Of a DNA stretch of 52,485 nt, positions 43,073-52,129 are shown in pieces. The DNA is from UBA2730 sp022793235 (GTDB lineage: Bacteria > Bacillota_I > Bacilli_A > RF39 > UBA660): contig CATJZL010000053.1 of assembly GCA_949745755.1 (NCBI GenBank), positions 1-52,485 on the forward strand, in the 5' to 3' direction. Numbering within the stretch: the stretch's first letter is position 1; each line of letters begins with the position of its first letter. The notes under the pieces were generated by a model, which worked only from the letters and a program-made list of their open reading frames with translations, was not told the DNA's origin and searched no databases. The position numbers and the translations under genes were made by a program.

Positions 43073-44389
43073 CTATTTACATGAATTACACTTGTATCGG
43101 TTATTAAATGATTTAATATATTTTTTTCGCATATCAGGCATAATACTCTCAGCAGCTTCTAATGCAAAACAATCAGCATCAAGTAAGGTGGTTTCGATAA
43201 GATGACAAGACTTACCAAAATCCTTACAGTACCCATTTCTTAATAAGGCATCATTATAATATTGAATTTTTTCTTCTTCTTCTGTAAGTCCATTATAATC
43301 TTTTCGTATGACACTAACCGTATCTGCACAAGAAACAATTAAAGAATCAATTGAATTTTCACAAATCTGTTGATAATTTTCTATTGGAATATCAAAATTT
43401 TGAAAAGCAACATAATTGCGTAGCTGCATATCCACTATAGAACGTTCAGCAAGAACAATATCAGTACCCCGATTAGGTTGAATAGCACCTAAAAACTGAT
43501 TATATTGTAGAGCAGAAGTAGCTTGAACTATTTTTTCTTTAGAAAGCTTTTTTATAGAATCTCCAAAAAAAGTATTATAAATGGAAGACTTAGTAATATC
43601 ATTTAACAAAGTAGCTTTAAAACCATAGGAAGAAAAGAAATTAAATAGATCTTGAACAGCAGCATGTTCAAAAGTACGTGGCATACCAGTAAACTCTACA
43701 ACAAAAGGCTGCTCTAAATGGTTAAGAGCCTTTAGTCGCTTCACTTCAAGAACAGAAGCTGTTAATTTTCGTAATCGAACTTCCTTTTCGTTTGCATTTA
43801 ATAAAAAATCAGAAAGAGAAGCAGGAAAAACCTTATCAATAATAGATTTCAGTCTCCTAAATATAGGTAGATTTTCATCTACACTATCAATCAAACTTTC
43901 ATAAACTTGAGTATAATACCATCTTTGATTTTGTTCTCCACTATGAAATGCATAAAAATCCCTTTTCCCATTTTTTTCAAAAGTAAGATATAAATCTTCT
44001 AAATGATTAATTTTATCAGCACAAATAATAACCTTATTTTCAAAAGGTAATTTTCTTATTTCATCAATTGTGCGCTGCTTTCTCTCTCTCCAAGATAAAG
44101 ATTTAGGAATCTCAGATGTTCCTTGTATTAAAGAACAAATATACTTTCCAAATTCTCTTTCTATTTTATTAATCATATCTTTTCTAGTAAAATTAAAAGA
44201 ATATTTAGTATCTTCAATCACCTCATGAAGATAAGCCGCTGCAACAATATAATCACTATAATGATAAGTCTCTAATATTTTTGCAACACTAATTAAATGC
44301 ATAAATTTACATTTATCAGGCTCTCCATTCAAAGTTTGCCCTTTATGTGATTGAATAGCAAAGTACATTGCCTTTTCTTTTATATTCAT
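43073..44389 (-). CDS. HD-domain protein fused to a degenerate P-loop kinase-like domain
   Basis: 438 residues. The N-terminal part (1-185) resembles the ppGpp-hydrolase HD domain: H31 in HLISVAKIL, LHEVIEDT (55-61) and CADKINHLEDL (D125). The usual HD pair is here His55-Glu56, while the E59-D60 pair is kept. The second part (about 225-420) looks like a deoxynucleoside or thymidylate kinase fold: VEFTGMPRTFEHA (232-243) stands where Walker A should be, but has no GK(S/T), and LAERSIVD (313-320) matches the ERS motif of deoxynucleoside kinases. A C-terminal CNSC follows. A nucleotide-related or regulatory role is inferred; the kinase part is probably not catalytic in the usual way. Stands alone on the minus strand. 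Confidence 0.75.
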   Translation of the reverse strand: MNIKEKAMYFAIQSHKGQTLNGEPDKCKFMHLISVAKILETYHYSDYIVAAAYLHEVIEDTKYSFNFTRKDMINKIEREFGKYICSLIQGTSEIPKSLSWRERKQRTIDEIRKLPFENKVIICADKINHLEDLYLTFEKNGKRDFYAFHSGEQNQRWYYTQVYESLIDSVDENLPIFRRLKSIIDKVFPASLSDFLLNANEKEVRLRKLTASVLEVKRLKALNHLEQPFVVEFTGMPRTFEHAAVQDLFNFFSSYGFKATLLNDITKSSIYNTFFGDSIKKLSKEKIVQATSALQYNQFLGAIQPNRGTDIVLAERSIVDMQLRNYVAFQNFDIPIENYQQICENSIDSLIVSCADTVSVIRKDYNGLTEEEEKIQYYNDALLRNGYCKDFGKSCHLIETTLLDADCFALEAAESIMPDMRKKYIKSFNNRYKCNSCK

Positions 44390-44542
44390 AAACCCTCCTG
44401 TATTTGAGAAAATATCTCAAAGAAATAATTAAAATTTATAAAGATACTATATAATATTTAAAATAAAAAAACAATGAAAATAGTTTATATTTAAGGAAAA
44501 TAAAGTTATAATAGAACTAATAACAAGGAGTGCAAGTGGAAA

Positions 44543-45175
44543 ATGAAGAAAAGTAAAAAAATAGGACGAATACTCTATATATGTTTTTTAGTAATAGCTA
44601 TAGCAGTAGCAGGGTGTGTAATAATACAAAAAGACCTAAAAGAAAAAAGTAAAGAACTAAAACAAGAAAGTAAAAAATATGAAATCACTAAGACAAAAAC
44701 AAAGAGCGGAAAAGAAATAGATACAGAGTATATTCGTATAGAAGAAAATAAATTTTATATAAAAAGACCCTTAGAATTTAAACAACTAGACAAGAATACA
44801 ATTAATAAAAAATATAATGGAGATATACCCAACATTGTCTTTTCAAGTGAAGATACCAAAATTAATTTAGCGATAAAAATAACCGAAAATGAAATGAAAA
44901 ATAATAAGATAAAAAGTTATACAAACCAAATGACTAATCTTTTAAAAGAAAGTAGTAAGATAATAAGTACAAAAGACTATAAAATAGATGGTTACAATAT
45001 AGGTCAAATAAAGTTAATAACAAGTGCAGAAGACACAGATATATATAACAATATGATTTGTTTCTCTTACGAGAATAAACTAATCATAATCACATTTAAT
45101 TGTACAATAGATTTACAAGAAGAATGGCAAGAAGTAGGAGACTTTTTAATAGATTCCCTTTTCTTTACAGAATAA
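44543..45175 (+). CDS. probable lipoprotein of unknown function
   Basis: 210 residues: basic start, hydrophobic stretch (7-24) and VAGC with lipidation candidate Cys25, then a Lys/Glu linker and a globular region (55-210) rich in beta-forming residues ending EEWQEVGDFLIDSLFF. The end resembles domains that mimic PsbP-like lipoproteins, but I cannot assign it. TATAAT at 44507-44512 may be its -10. It starts a transcript with the DUF3781 gene 12 bases downstream. Confidence 0.7.
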   Translation: MKKSKKIGRILYICFLVIAIAVAGCVIIQKDLKEKSKELKQESKKYEITKTKTKSGKEIDTEYIRIEENKFYIKRPLEFKQLDKNTINKKYNGDIPNIVFSSEDTKINLAIKITENEMKNNKIKSYTNQMTNLLKESSKIISTKDYKIDGYNIGQIKLITSAEDTDIYNNMICFSYENKLIIITFNCTIDLQEEWQEVGDFLIDSLFFTE

Positions 45176-45187
45176 TAAGGAGAAAAC

Positions 45188-45484
45188 ATGCAAGATAAAA
45201 AAAGAGTATTAGAAAATATAGATAAAATTCATACAACTGAAATGGGAATAGATAGAATTAAAAAGAATTTAAAATTGAACTTACACGAAAAAAAAGAAAT
45301 AGTAAATTATTGTAAAAAGAAAATAACAGATGTTAAAAGCAATATATACAAGAAAGGAAAAAACTATTATTGTGAACTAGAAGATATAAGAATAACCATT
45401 AATTCTCACAGTTACACAATAATAACCGCACATCAAGTAAAAGAAGTCTATAAAAAGAAAAATACAAAAACCAATCTTTTTTAA
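45188..45484 (+). CDS. DUF3781 family protein
   Basis: 98 residues with HTTEMGIDRIKKNL, YKKGKNYYCELEDIRITINS and the late SYTIITAHQVK block, the DUF3781 pattern. No function is known for this family. The normal family end is near VKEVYKK; the last ten residues run into the beginning of the hydrolase gene in another frame, so the 3' end may be altered. Confidence 0.8.
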   Translation: MQDKKRVLENIDKIHTTEMGIDRIKKNLKLNLHEKKEIVNYCKKKITDVKSNIYKKGKNYYCELEDIRITINSHSYTIITAHQVKEVYKKKNTKTNLF

Positions 45485-46047
45485 TACATAGTCTACATGG
45501 AAATACTAAAGAGTCTTTTGCACGCAGCATAGAAAAATTTTGTCATGAAAAGAATATAGATTACTATTATCCCGAATTTCCAAAAGGAGAAGAGGCTAGT
45601 TTTAAAAAATGGGAAAAAATATTAGATATATATTATCAAAAAGGACAGATGAATGAAAACACTATAATAATAGGTCACAGTCTAGGAGCTGATTTTATTC
45701 CAGTTTATCTAGTAAAAAAACAAATTCAAATCAATACATTTATAAGTATTGCGGGATTTTTACAATATGATGGAACAAATACCCAAATAATAGAAATAAA
45801 AAACAAATTTAATTTATCTAAAGATATACTACAAAATGTACAAAACTATACAAAGAAAAGATATGCTATATATAGTAACGATGATCCAATAAGTTCTATA
45901 AACTTTTTAGAAGAATATGCCAATAATTTACATGCTAAGAAAATAATGATACCAAAAGGAGGACATTTTGGTCCAAAGTCAAATATAAAAAGAATAAAAG
46001 AATTGGAAGAAATAATTTTATTTAGAAAAAATAATAAGAATAATTAG
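45454..46047 (+). CDS. RBBP9/YdeN-like serine hydrolase lacking an obvious start codon
   Basis: An alpha/beta hydrolase of about 190 residues reading SFLIHSLHGNTKESFARSIE from 45475, GHSLGADFIP (nucleophile Ser), SNDDPISS (Asp) and GGHFGPKS (His), a complete triad. The conserved N-terminal strand IHSLHGN lies before the first ATG (45649), so that ATG cannot be the true start; the frame opens at 45454 after TAA (45451-45453) with no ATG, GTG or TTG before the conserved strand. It lies in the -1 frame relative to the end of DUF3781. Either the start codon has been lost, ATA 45484 is used, or a -1 frameshift in the A- or T-rich overlap joins the two genes. Confidence 0.62.
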   Translation, partial: KEKYKNQSFLIHSLHGNTKESFARSIEKFCHEKNIDYYYPEFPKGEEASFKKWEKILDIYYQKGQMNENTIIIGHSLGADFIPVYLVKKQIQINTFISIAGFLQYDGTNTQIIEIKNKFNLSKDILQNVQNYTKKRYAIYSNDDPISSINFLEEYANNLHAKKIMIPKGGHFGPKSNIKRIKELEEIILFRKNNKNN

Positions 46048-46051
46048 GAAA

Positions 46052-46630
46052 ATGGAAAAAGAGAAAATGAAAGAAGAATATTTAAAGACAATTAAAGAAT
46101 ATTTATCCTATTATAAAGAAGAAAAAACAAGACAAGAAGAAGTAGAAAAATTTATAAGAAATACAGAAGAAAGTCAAATAATAGACTGGAATAACTTTGA
46201 TGGACATATAGTAGCAAGTGCTTTTATATATAATGAAAAAAATAAAAAGTTTCTAGTTCTATACCATAAAGATCTAAAAATGTACCTATATCCAGGAGGA
46301 CATATAGATAAAGAAGACAAAAATATTTTAGAAGCAGCCAAAAGAGAAACAAGGGAAGAAACAGGACTAACAAAATTTAAAGAGGTACTAATTGGTAACA
46401 AAATAATTCCTATCGACATAGATACGCATAGGATTCCCTACAATAAAAGGCTAAATTTAAAAGCACATACACATTTTGATTTTAGATATTTATTTATACT
46501 AACAGAAGAGGAAAAAATAAAACAAGATACAAAAGAAATGGGTGATTATAAGTGGATAGATATAAAAGAGTTAGAAGAAAATAATAATTATGGTAAAGTA
46601 GTAAATAAATTAAAAAATATACTAGAATAA
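46052..46630 (+). CDS. Nudix hydrolase
   Basis: 192 residues with a Nudix box GGHIDKEDKNILEAAKRETR followed by EETGL (about residues 82-106). The box has a one- to two-residue insertion before the helix compared with the consensus. An N-terminal helical stretch of about 50 residues precedes it. Substrate unknown; the late HTHFDFRYLFIL segment is common in Nudix proteins of this type. First of three Nudix genes in a row. Confidence 0.88.
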   Translation: MEKEKMKEEYLKTIKEYLSYYKEEKTRQEEVEKFIRNTEESQIIDWNNFDGHIVASAFIYNEKNKKFLVLYHKDLKMYLYPGGHIDKEDKNILEAAKRETREETGLTKFKEVLIGNKIIPIDIDTHRIPYNKRLNLKAHTHFDFRYLFILTEEEKIKQDTKEMGDYKWIDIKELEENNNYGKVVNKLKNILE

Positions 46631-46653
46631 AAACCAATAGAAAGAGAGAAAAA

Positions 46654-47046
46654 ATGATAGATAAGGTTGGAGGAATAATAGTAAAAGATAAAAAAATAGT
46701 AGTCCAAAGAAAAAAGAACAATAGAGAAGAATGTATTATACCTGGTGGAAAAAGAAAAGGAGGCGAAACAGATTTTGAAACACTAAAAAGAGAACTCAAA
46801 GAAGAGCTAAATGTAGAACTTATAAAAGCAGATTTTATTGGTGGATATGATGATATCGCTGTGTTTTCAGACAAAAAAATACACGTACAGACATACTTAG
46901 TTGAAATAAGTGGAGAAATAACACCACAAAATGAAATAAAAGAAGCTCTTTGGATAGATAAAAATTATAAAGAAGATGGAATTAAGGTAGGTAGTATTCT
47001 AGGTAAATATGTAATTCCAGAATTAGTGAAAAGAGGTTTAATGTAA
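46654..47046 (+). CDS. Nudix hydrolase (MutT-like)
   Basis: 130 residues, a single compact Nudix domain with GGKRKGGETDFETLKRELKE then EL (about residues 31-53), matching the consensus GX5EX7REXXEE. A MutT-type pyrophosphatase acting on damaged or excess nucleotides is likely. It lies 23 bases after the previous Nudix gene and 1 base before the next. Confidence 0.88.
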   Translation: MIDKVGGIIVKDKKIVVQRKKNNREECIIPGGKRKGGETDFETLKRELKEELNVELIKADFIGGYDDIAVFSDKKIHVQTYLVEISGEITPQNEIKEALWIDKNYKEDGIKVGSILGKYVIPELVKRGLM

Positions 47047-47047
47047 C

Positions 47048-47527
47048 ATGGGATATATACAAGATATAAGAAAAAAAGTAGGACATGACCCAATTTTAAC
47101 AGCAGGGGTTGGGTTATTCCTTTTTAATGAGAAAAAAGAAGTATTAATGCAACTAAGAACAGATTATAATGAATGGGGTTTCCCAGGAGGTGCGATGGAA
47201 CTGGGAGAAAGCTTTGAAGAAACAGCAAAAAGAGAGTTAAAAGAAGAAACAAATTTAGAAATAGATGAGTTAGAAATGATAAAGGTCTTATCAGGAAAAG
47301 ATACATATAGAGAATATCCAAATGGAGATAAATTATATGATATAACAGGCATTTTTCTTGTAAGAAAATACCATGGAACGTTAAAAATAAATGATAACGA
47401 ATCAAAAAAACTACAATATTTTGATATGAATAATATTCCAGAAAATATAACAGCACACACTAAGAACTATCTAGAAAAATATGGAGATATCTTAAAAGAA
47501 GCCTTAGAAAAATTAGAAGAATATTAG
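47048..47527 (+). CDS. Nudix hydrolase
   Basis: 159 residues. Nudix box GGAMELGESFEETAKRELKE followed by ETNL at about residues 42-65, perfectly consensus. FLVRKYHGTL and the last helix fit ADP-ribose/NADH pyrophosphatase-like or MutT enzymes. Begins one base after the preceding stop. Confidence 0.9.
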   Translation: MGYIQDIRKKVGHDPILTAGVGLFLFNEKKEVLMQLRTDYNEWGFPGGAMELGESFEETAKRELKEETNLEIDELEMIKVLSGKDTYREYPNGDKLYDITGIFLVRKYHGTLKINDNESKKLQYFDMNNIPENITAHTKNYLEKYGDILKEALEKLEEY

Positions 47528-47673
47528 AAAAAAAATAATTAATAGTATAAGGCACAAAAAAACTTTAATAAAAAATAAGTAACTTCAAAAAACGTGAAAA
47601 ATTAATAATATAAAAAATAAGTGGTAGTGTATAAAATATTTCACACTATCTACATAGAAGAAGGAGAAAAATA

Positions 47674-48096
47674 ATGATTGATACAAAAGAAAAAATAAAA
47701 TCAGTTTATACAGCACATTCAAAACATAACTTTTATGCTAGAAAAATGATTTCAGCCTTTGTGCTAGAAAAGAATAAACTACCTTTAAATCCATTTACGA
47801 ATTGGGACTACTTTATGAATGATATGGTAGATAGAAAATTAACAGTAAGAGGAAATAACAACTTAATTTATTTAGCAGATGAGGTATGGCAATTTGGCAT
47901 TATATCAAATGGATGTTATCATGAAATAAAACTAGCAATGTCCCTTAAAAAGAAAATAAAATTTTTTACAATTGGAAAAACACCAAAAGATATTGAAGAA
48001 ATAAAATTAGAAGATTTGCTGTTTGAAGAAGAATTAAAAAAAGAATGTAATACAAAGGAATTTATAGATGAACTCATAAAATATCAAAATAAATAG
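47674..48096 (+). CDS. nucleoside 2-deoxyribosyltransferase-like protein
   Basis: 140 residues with YLADEVWQFGIISNGCYHEI then KLAMSLKKKIKFF, the pattern of small nucleoside deoxyribosyltransferase-fold proteins (DUF4406/DUF7768-like) common on mobile elements. The N-terminal GKxxR-type phosphate-site region is not clear. Preceded by a 146-base gap that holds only an inverted repeat TAGTGT/ACACTA near 47625-47650. GGAG ribosome binding site. Confidence 0.6.
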   Translation: MIDTKEKIKSVYTAHSKHNFYARKMISAFVLEKNKLPLNPFTNWDYFMNDMVDRKLTVRGNNNLIYLADEVWQFGIISNGCYHEIKLAMSLKKKIKFFTIGKTPKDIEEIKLEDLLFEEELKKECNTKEFIDELIKYQNK

Positions 48097-48110
48097 AAGG
48101 ATAAAGTAAT

Positions 48111-48913
48111 ATGGGAAAAATGGAGTTAGAAGTAAAAATATTAGACATAGATGAGCAACAAATAATAGATACAATAATAAAAAATGGAGGTAAGTTAAAA
48201 GAAGAGACTAAACAAACGCTTTATACATATGATTTACCAAGTATATATGGAAGATATCTTGATATAAAATTACTAATTAATGAATACTATAAATCGAAAA
48301 TGGAAAATAAATTAATAGCCCAAATAGATAGATTAAAGCAGTTATTTTTTGAAATAGATAATTTACTAAATAAAGAAGGGCAAGATGAGATAAAGAAGAG
48401 AATAGGCACAAACAAATTACAGAATTACTAAAAAAAGAGAGGGAAGAACTAATTAAAATACTAAGTAAAAAAGAATTGAATACATTTCTAGAAAGATTCC
48501 ATAATAACGACAAAAAATGGATAAGACTTAGAAAGACAAATAATAAAACCATACTAACAGTAAAACATATATTAAGAGATAACAATACTAAAATACAACA
48601 GATGATGGAAACAGAAATAGAAGTTCCCTCTATTGAAGATGCAGATAATCTACTGGAAACTCTAGGATTTTCACATAAAAGTTATCAAGAAAAGATAAGA
48701 AAAACATACATTCTAAAAGGGTATGAAATAGATATAGACACATGGCCTATGCTAAATACATTTATAGAAGTAGAAGGAAAAAATGAAAAGGATATAGAAA
48801 AAATTATAAATATATTAGGATACGAGTTAAAAGATACCATATCTTGTACAGTAGATGAAATTTATAAACAAAATGGAATAGATAGTTTAATGATGAGAGA
48901 AATTAAATTTTGA
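48111..48913 (+). pseudogene. CYTH domain protein, frameshifted
   Basis: The first part (48111-48431) has the CYTH opening MELEVKILDI, then YTYDLPSIYGRYLD and a helical insertion ending IDNLLNKEGQDEI, and then quickly stops (LQNY). The second part continues in the -1 frame from about 48385: QITELLKKEREELIKILSKK, FLERFHNNDKKWIRLRKTNN, EVEGKNEKD, up to TGA at 48913. Together they form one CYTH-family protein of about 267 residues, resembling class IV adenylate cyclase/triphosphatase relatives, and the conserved Lys/Arg and Glu residues are all kept across the break. One indel in 48385-48425 would restore it. A sequencing error is possible. Confidence 0.7.
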
Positions 48914-48931
48914 AAGAAAACAGGAGGACAA

Positions 48932-49669
48932 ATGGAAAATAAAGTAGCGATAATAACAGGTTCAAGAAGAGGACTAGGAAAAGAAACAGCCTATATGTTT
49001 GCAAGTAAAGGATATGATATAGTTATAAATGATAAAGAGGACCAAGAAAAAATAAAGGAAGTAGTAAACGAAATAGAAACAAAATATAAGGTAAGAGTCT
49101 TAGGAATATGTCTAGATATTTCAAAAGAGGAAAATGTAAAAAAATTGTTAGAAGAAATTTTAAAGAAATTCAAAAGAATTGATGTGCTAGTAAATAATGC
49201 AGGCATTGTTGAAGATATGGAAATAGAAAAAAGAGACGAAAAAATATTTAATAAGACAATAATAAACAATATAACCTCAACCTATTTAATGTGCAAATAC
49301 ATAGGAAAATATATGTTTGAACACAATGAATTAAGCAGAATAGTAAACATCTCTTCAACAAATGGCATAAATTCATTTTTTCCAACAAGTATAGACTACG
49401 ATGCCAGTAAAGCAGGAATAATTTCTCTAACCAATAACTTTGCCTTAGAATATCAACCAAAAATACTTGTAAACGCTGTAGCACCAGGTTGGATAAATAC
49501 AGAGATGAATAAACAACTCGAAGAAGAAGTAATAAAAGAAGAAACAGAGAAAATTTATTTAAAAAGATTTGCAGAACCCAAAGAAGTCGCAACTCTAATC
49601 TATTTTCTATGTAGTGAAGAAAATACTTATGTTAATGGAGAAACAATAAAAATAGATGGTGGATACTAA
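48932..49669 (+). CDS. short-chain dehydrogenase/reductase (FabG-like)
   Basis: 245 residues with the Rossmann TGSRRGLGKETAYMFA, the NNAG motif, the catalytic Ser in NISSTNG and YDASKAG (Tyr-x-x-x-Lys), and the end YVNGETIKIDGGY. It is a complete classical SDR using NAD(P)H; fatty acid 3-ketoacyl-ACP reductase or another ketoreductase is possible. AGGAGG ribosome binding site; TfoX-N gene follows by 15 bases. Confidence 0.9.
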   Translation: MENKVAIITGSRRGLGKETAYMFASKGYDIVINDKEDQEKIKEVVNEIETKYKVRVLGICLDISKEENVKKLLEEILKKFKRIDVLVNNAGIVEDMEIEKRDEKIFNKTIINNITSTYLMCKYIGKYMFEHNELSRIVNISSTNGINSFFPTSIDYDASKAGIISLTNNFALEYQPKILVNAVAPGWINTEMNKQLEEEVIKEETEKIYLKRFAEPKEVATLIYFLCSEENTYVNGETIKIDGGY

Positions 49670-49684
49670 AAATAAGGAGGAAAT

Positions 49685-50005
49685 ATGGCAACATCAGACA
49701 ATTTTATAAAATACGTTTGTGAAAAATTAGAAGGAATAGGGGAAATCAGATATAGAAAAATGTTTGGTGAATATATGATCTATATAAACGAAAAGCCAAT
49801 CATTACAGTATGTGATGATACAGTCTTTGTAAAAAAACTAGATTGTATAGGAGACAAGATGAGAAATGAAAAAAGTGCTTGTCCTTATAAAGGAGCAAAA
49901 GAACAATATATACTAGATATAGAAAACGAAGAATTGAGTAGAGAAATAATAATGAAAATAGAAGAAGTAACACCTCTACCTAAAAAGAAAAAAAAGAGCA
50001 AATAA
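49685..50005 (+). CDS. TfoX N-terminal domain protein
   Basis: 106 residues with IRYRKMFGEYMIYINEKPII and CDDTVFVKKL, the TfoX-N fold; there is no TfoX C-terminal domain. Family members are linked with competence regulation in Gammaproteobacteria, but stand-alone N-domains in Firmicutes have no known role. Lysine-rich C-terminus. Good GGAGG. Confidence 0.85.
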   Translation: MATSDNFIKYVCEKLEGIGEIRYRKMFGEYMIYINEKPIITVCDDTVFVKKLDCIGDKMRNEKSACPYKGAKEQYILDIENEELSREIIMKIEEVTPLPKKKKKSK

Positions 50006-50042
50006 AAAGAGAATTCATATATTACTTATAAGGAGGAAATAT

Positions 50043-50963
50043 ATGAATTTTGATTATAACTTTGGAAATCAATACTATAAATATATGGGAAAAGAGGGAT
50101 TACAAACAAAAGTATATACCATAATGGCTCCTGAACAATCTCAAAAAACACAACCTGGTATGGAATATTTAATGACACCTAAACCAGTATTTGATAATAA
50201 AGATTATAAAGGAAGCGGAAAGTTAAAAGATAAAGTAGCAATTATCACGGGAGCAGATAGTGGACTCGGAAGAGCAGCAGCCATTGCTTTTACAAAAGAA
50301 GGAGCAAAAGTAGTAATTCCATACTATGATGAACACATAGATGCAAATTATACAAAAAACTATATAGAGTCTTTAGGAGGAGAATGTCTATTATTATCAG
50401 GCGATATTTCAAACAAAAACTTTTGTAAAAGCATAGTCGAAAAAACATTACAAAGATTTGGAAAAATTGATGTATTAGTAAACAATGCAGGAGTACAATA
50501 TCAACAAGATAAATTAGAAAATATTACAGATGAACAATTTGATAGAACAATGAAAGTAAATGTATATGGAATGTTTTATCTAACAAAAGAAGTTTTACCT
50601 TACTTAAAGTCAGGTGCCTCAATCATTAACTTAACCTCAGTAACAGCCTTTTATGGAGATCCACAGCTTATGGATTATGTTACAACAAAAGGAGCAATTG
50701 TAGGATTTACAAGAGCACTAGCAAGAAATCTAGCACTTAAAAATATCAGAGTAAATGCCATAGCACCAGGATTTTTTTGGACACCCTTACAACCAGCATG
50801 TTGGGTAAAAGAGAAAATCCCATCTCTTGGTTCAGATGCCGCTATGGCAAGAGGAGCAATGCCTTATGAGTTAGCACCAACCTATGTTTTTCTAGCATCA
50901 GACGATTCAAGCTATGTAACAGGGCAAGTCATTCATAATAATGGCGGGCAAGTAATGGGCTAA
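50043..50963 (+). CDS. SDR family oxidoreductase (YdaD/YhdF-like)
   Basis: 306 residues. An N-terminal extension (MAPEQSQKTQPGMEYLMTPK region) typical of the YdaD/YhdF general-stress SDRs of Bacillus is followed by TGADSGLGRAAAIAF, NNAGVQ, catalytic Ser in NLTSVTA, and YVTTKGA (Tyr-x-x-x-Lys), ending YVTGQVIHNNGGQVMG. Substrate unknown. AAGGAGG ribosome binding site; a terminator follows at 51031. Confidence 0.9.
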   Translation: MNFDYNFGNQYYKYMGKEGLQTKVYTIMAPEQSQKTQPGMEYLMTPKPVFDNKDYKGSGKLKDKVAIITGADSGLGRAAAIAFTKEGAKVVIPYYDEHIDANYTKNYIESLGGECLLLSGDISNKNFCKSIVEKTLQRFGKIDVLVNNAGVQYQQDKLENITDEQFDRTMKVNVYGMFYLTKEVLPYLKSGASIINLTSVTAFYGDPQLMDYVTTKGAIVGFTRALARNLALKNIRVNAIAPGFFWTPLQPACWVKEKIPSLGSDAAMARGAMPYELAPTYVFLASDDSSYVTGQVIHNNGGQVMG

Positions 50964-51030
50964 CAAAAAATGCCTATAATTAGAAATATCTGATTCGCAT
51001 ATATCTATTCTGTATAGAAAAATATAACAA

Positions 51031-51058
51031 TAAGGTCTTATTTTCAAGACTTTTTTTA
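51031..51058 (+). terminator. terminator after the YdaD-like SDR
   Basis: AAGGTCTT (51032-51039) pairs with AAGACTTT (51046-51053; one G-T pair) and is followed by a T-run. The rest of 50964-51346 holds no gene, only this and the promoter-like element at 51127. Confidence 0.68.
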
Positions 51059-51126
51059 TTCATTTCCTACAGAATGATTATATAAAATCTGTCTTATCTC
51101 AAATAAAAACAGACAAAATCTTTTTA

Positions 51127-51155
51127 TTGAAAACTAGTATTTATAGTACTATAAT
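51127..51155 (+). promoter_or_regulatory. promoter-like element without an obvious gene
   Basis: TTGAAA at 51127-51132 and TATAAT at 51150-51155, 17-base spacer, a good promoter. No ORF follows for about 190 bases; it may serve the broken gene at 51347, a small RNA, or be a relic. Confidence 0.45.
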
Positions 51156-51346
51156 GAATCTATAGATATACTTGAGAGTATTAGGATATGTTTAACCAAT
51201 AGTATGCTATCTAATTAGCTAGTTAATATAGCAAAATAAAAAACAAAGAATGTAATAAAAAATTGAAATAAACGATGAGTCTAGATTAGAAAGATATTGG
51301 AAAGGTTAAAGAATAATTTTAAGCATAATAATAAATTATTCCTGAT

Positions 51347-51857
51347 ATGATTTTAAGAAAGAAGCGTAGTAGTATGGTTAATTTAAAAAAGGCAATTCAT
51401 TCTCATTGGAAATTATTTATTTTTATATTTTGTCTTGTATTTATAATATATATTTTCTTTATAAATAGAAAACTTTCTCTAGACGAAATAAATAAACATT
51501 TAGAAGAAACAGAAAGGATTAAGTTAAGGATAGAAAACAAGGTAAATGATAAGTCTACTACTATAAAAAAAGAAATAAAAAATGATAAAGAAGTAAAAGA
51601 AATTGTAACATTCTTAACTAAATCTATATATTAACTCTATGTATAAAAATAAAGAGGAAGTCTGGGATACACTTGAAAAAATTTATAGATCAACAACATA
51701 TGTCTTAAATTTTTTAAATGAAAAGGGACATACTATTATAAAAATGAGAATTACAACTAAAGGCCATCACTCCTTAGAAATATATATGAATGGACATTAT
51801 TATAATATAAGTACTAAAAATAGTAGTAAATTATTTAATATTTTAGAAAATACATAA
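51347..51857 (+). pseudogene. membrane-anchored protein, split by a stop and frame change
   Basis: The first frame (51347-51634) gives a basic start, a membrane segment WKLFIFIFCLVFIIYIFFIN and a charged region ending KEVKEIVTFLTKSIY then TAA. The second frame (+1; 51639-51857) gives YKNKEEVWDTLEKIYRSTTY and LNFLNEKGHTIIKMRITTKG. The second half has the look of the beta-rich end of small clostridial membrane/lipoproteins with a conserved D-x-x-EI-x-x-II segment, so I read both as one damaged gene of about 168 codons. Family not recognised with confidence. They could also be two short independent genes. Confidence 0.5.
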
Positions 51858-52129
51858 AAATTGTATGATGATAAAAATAGACTATTTAATAATAAAAAGT
51901 TGAATGGTTCTTTTTTATCGATTTTAAATGTATGAAAAAGAGGGTTTAAAACAAAAACGAAAATAAAATAGATAGTTTTTTGTAATATTATGAAGCAGTA
52001 TCTAATCTCTAAAAATAAAGACAAGAACAAGACAAATTGTTTATACATGAATTGTAACTATACCTTTTATTTGATAAAATAAAAATATATATTGCAATGA
52101 TTCAAAAGAAGAGAATGGATGTGAATAAA

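Noticed and set aside
47620..47655. Inverted repeat TAGTGT/ACACTA before the deoxyribosyltransferase-like gene
   Set aside because: Only a 6-bp stem with a 12-base loop and no T-run or link to a regulator. Not enough to call an operator or terminator.
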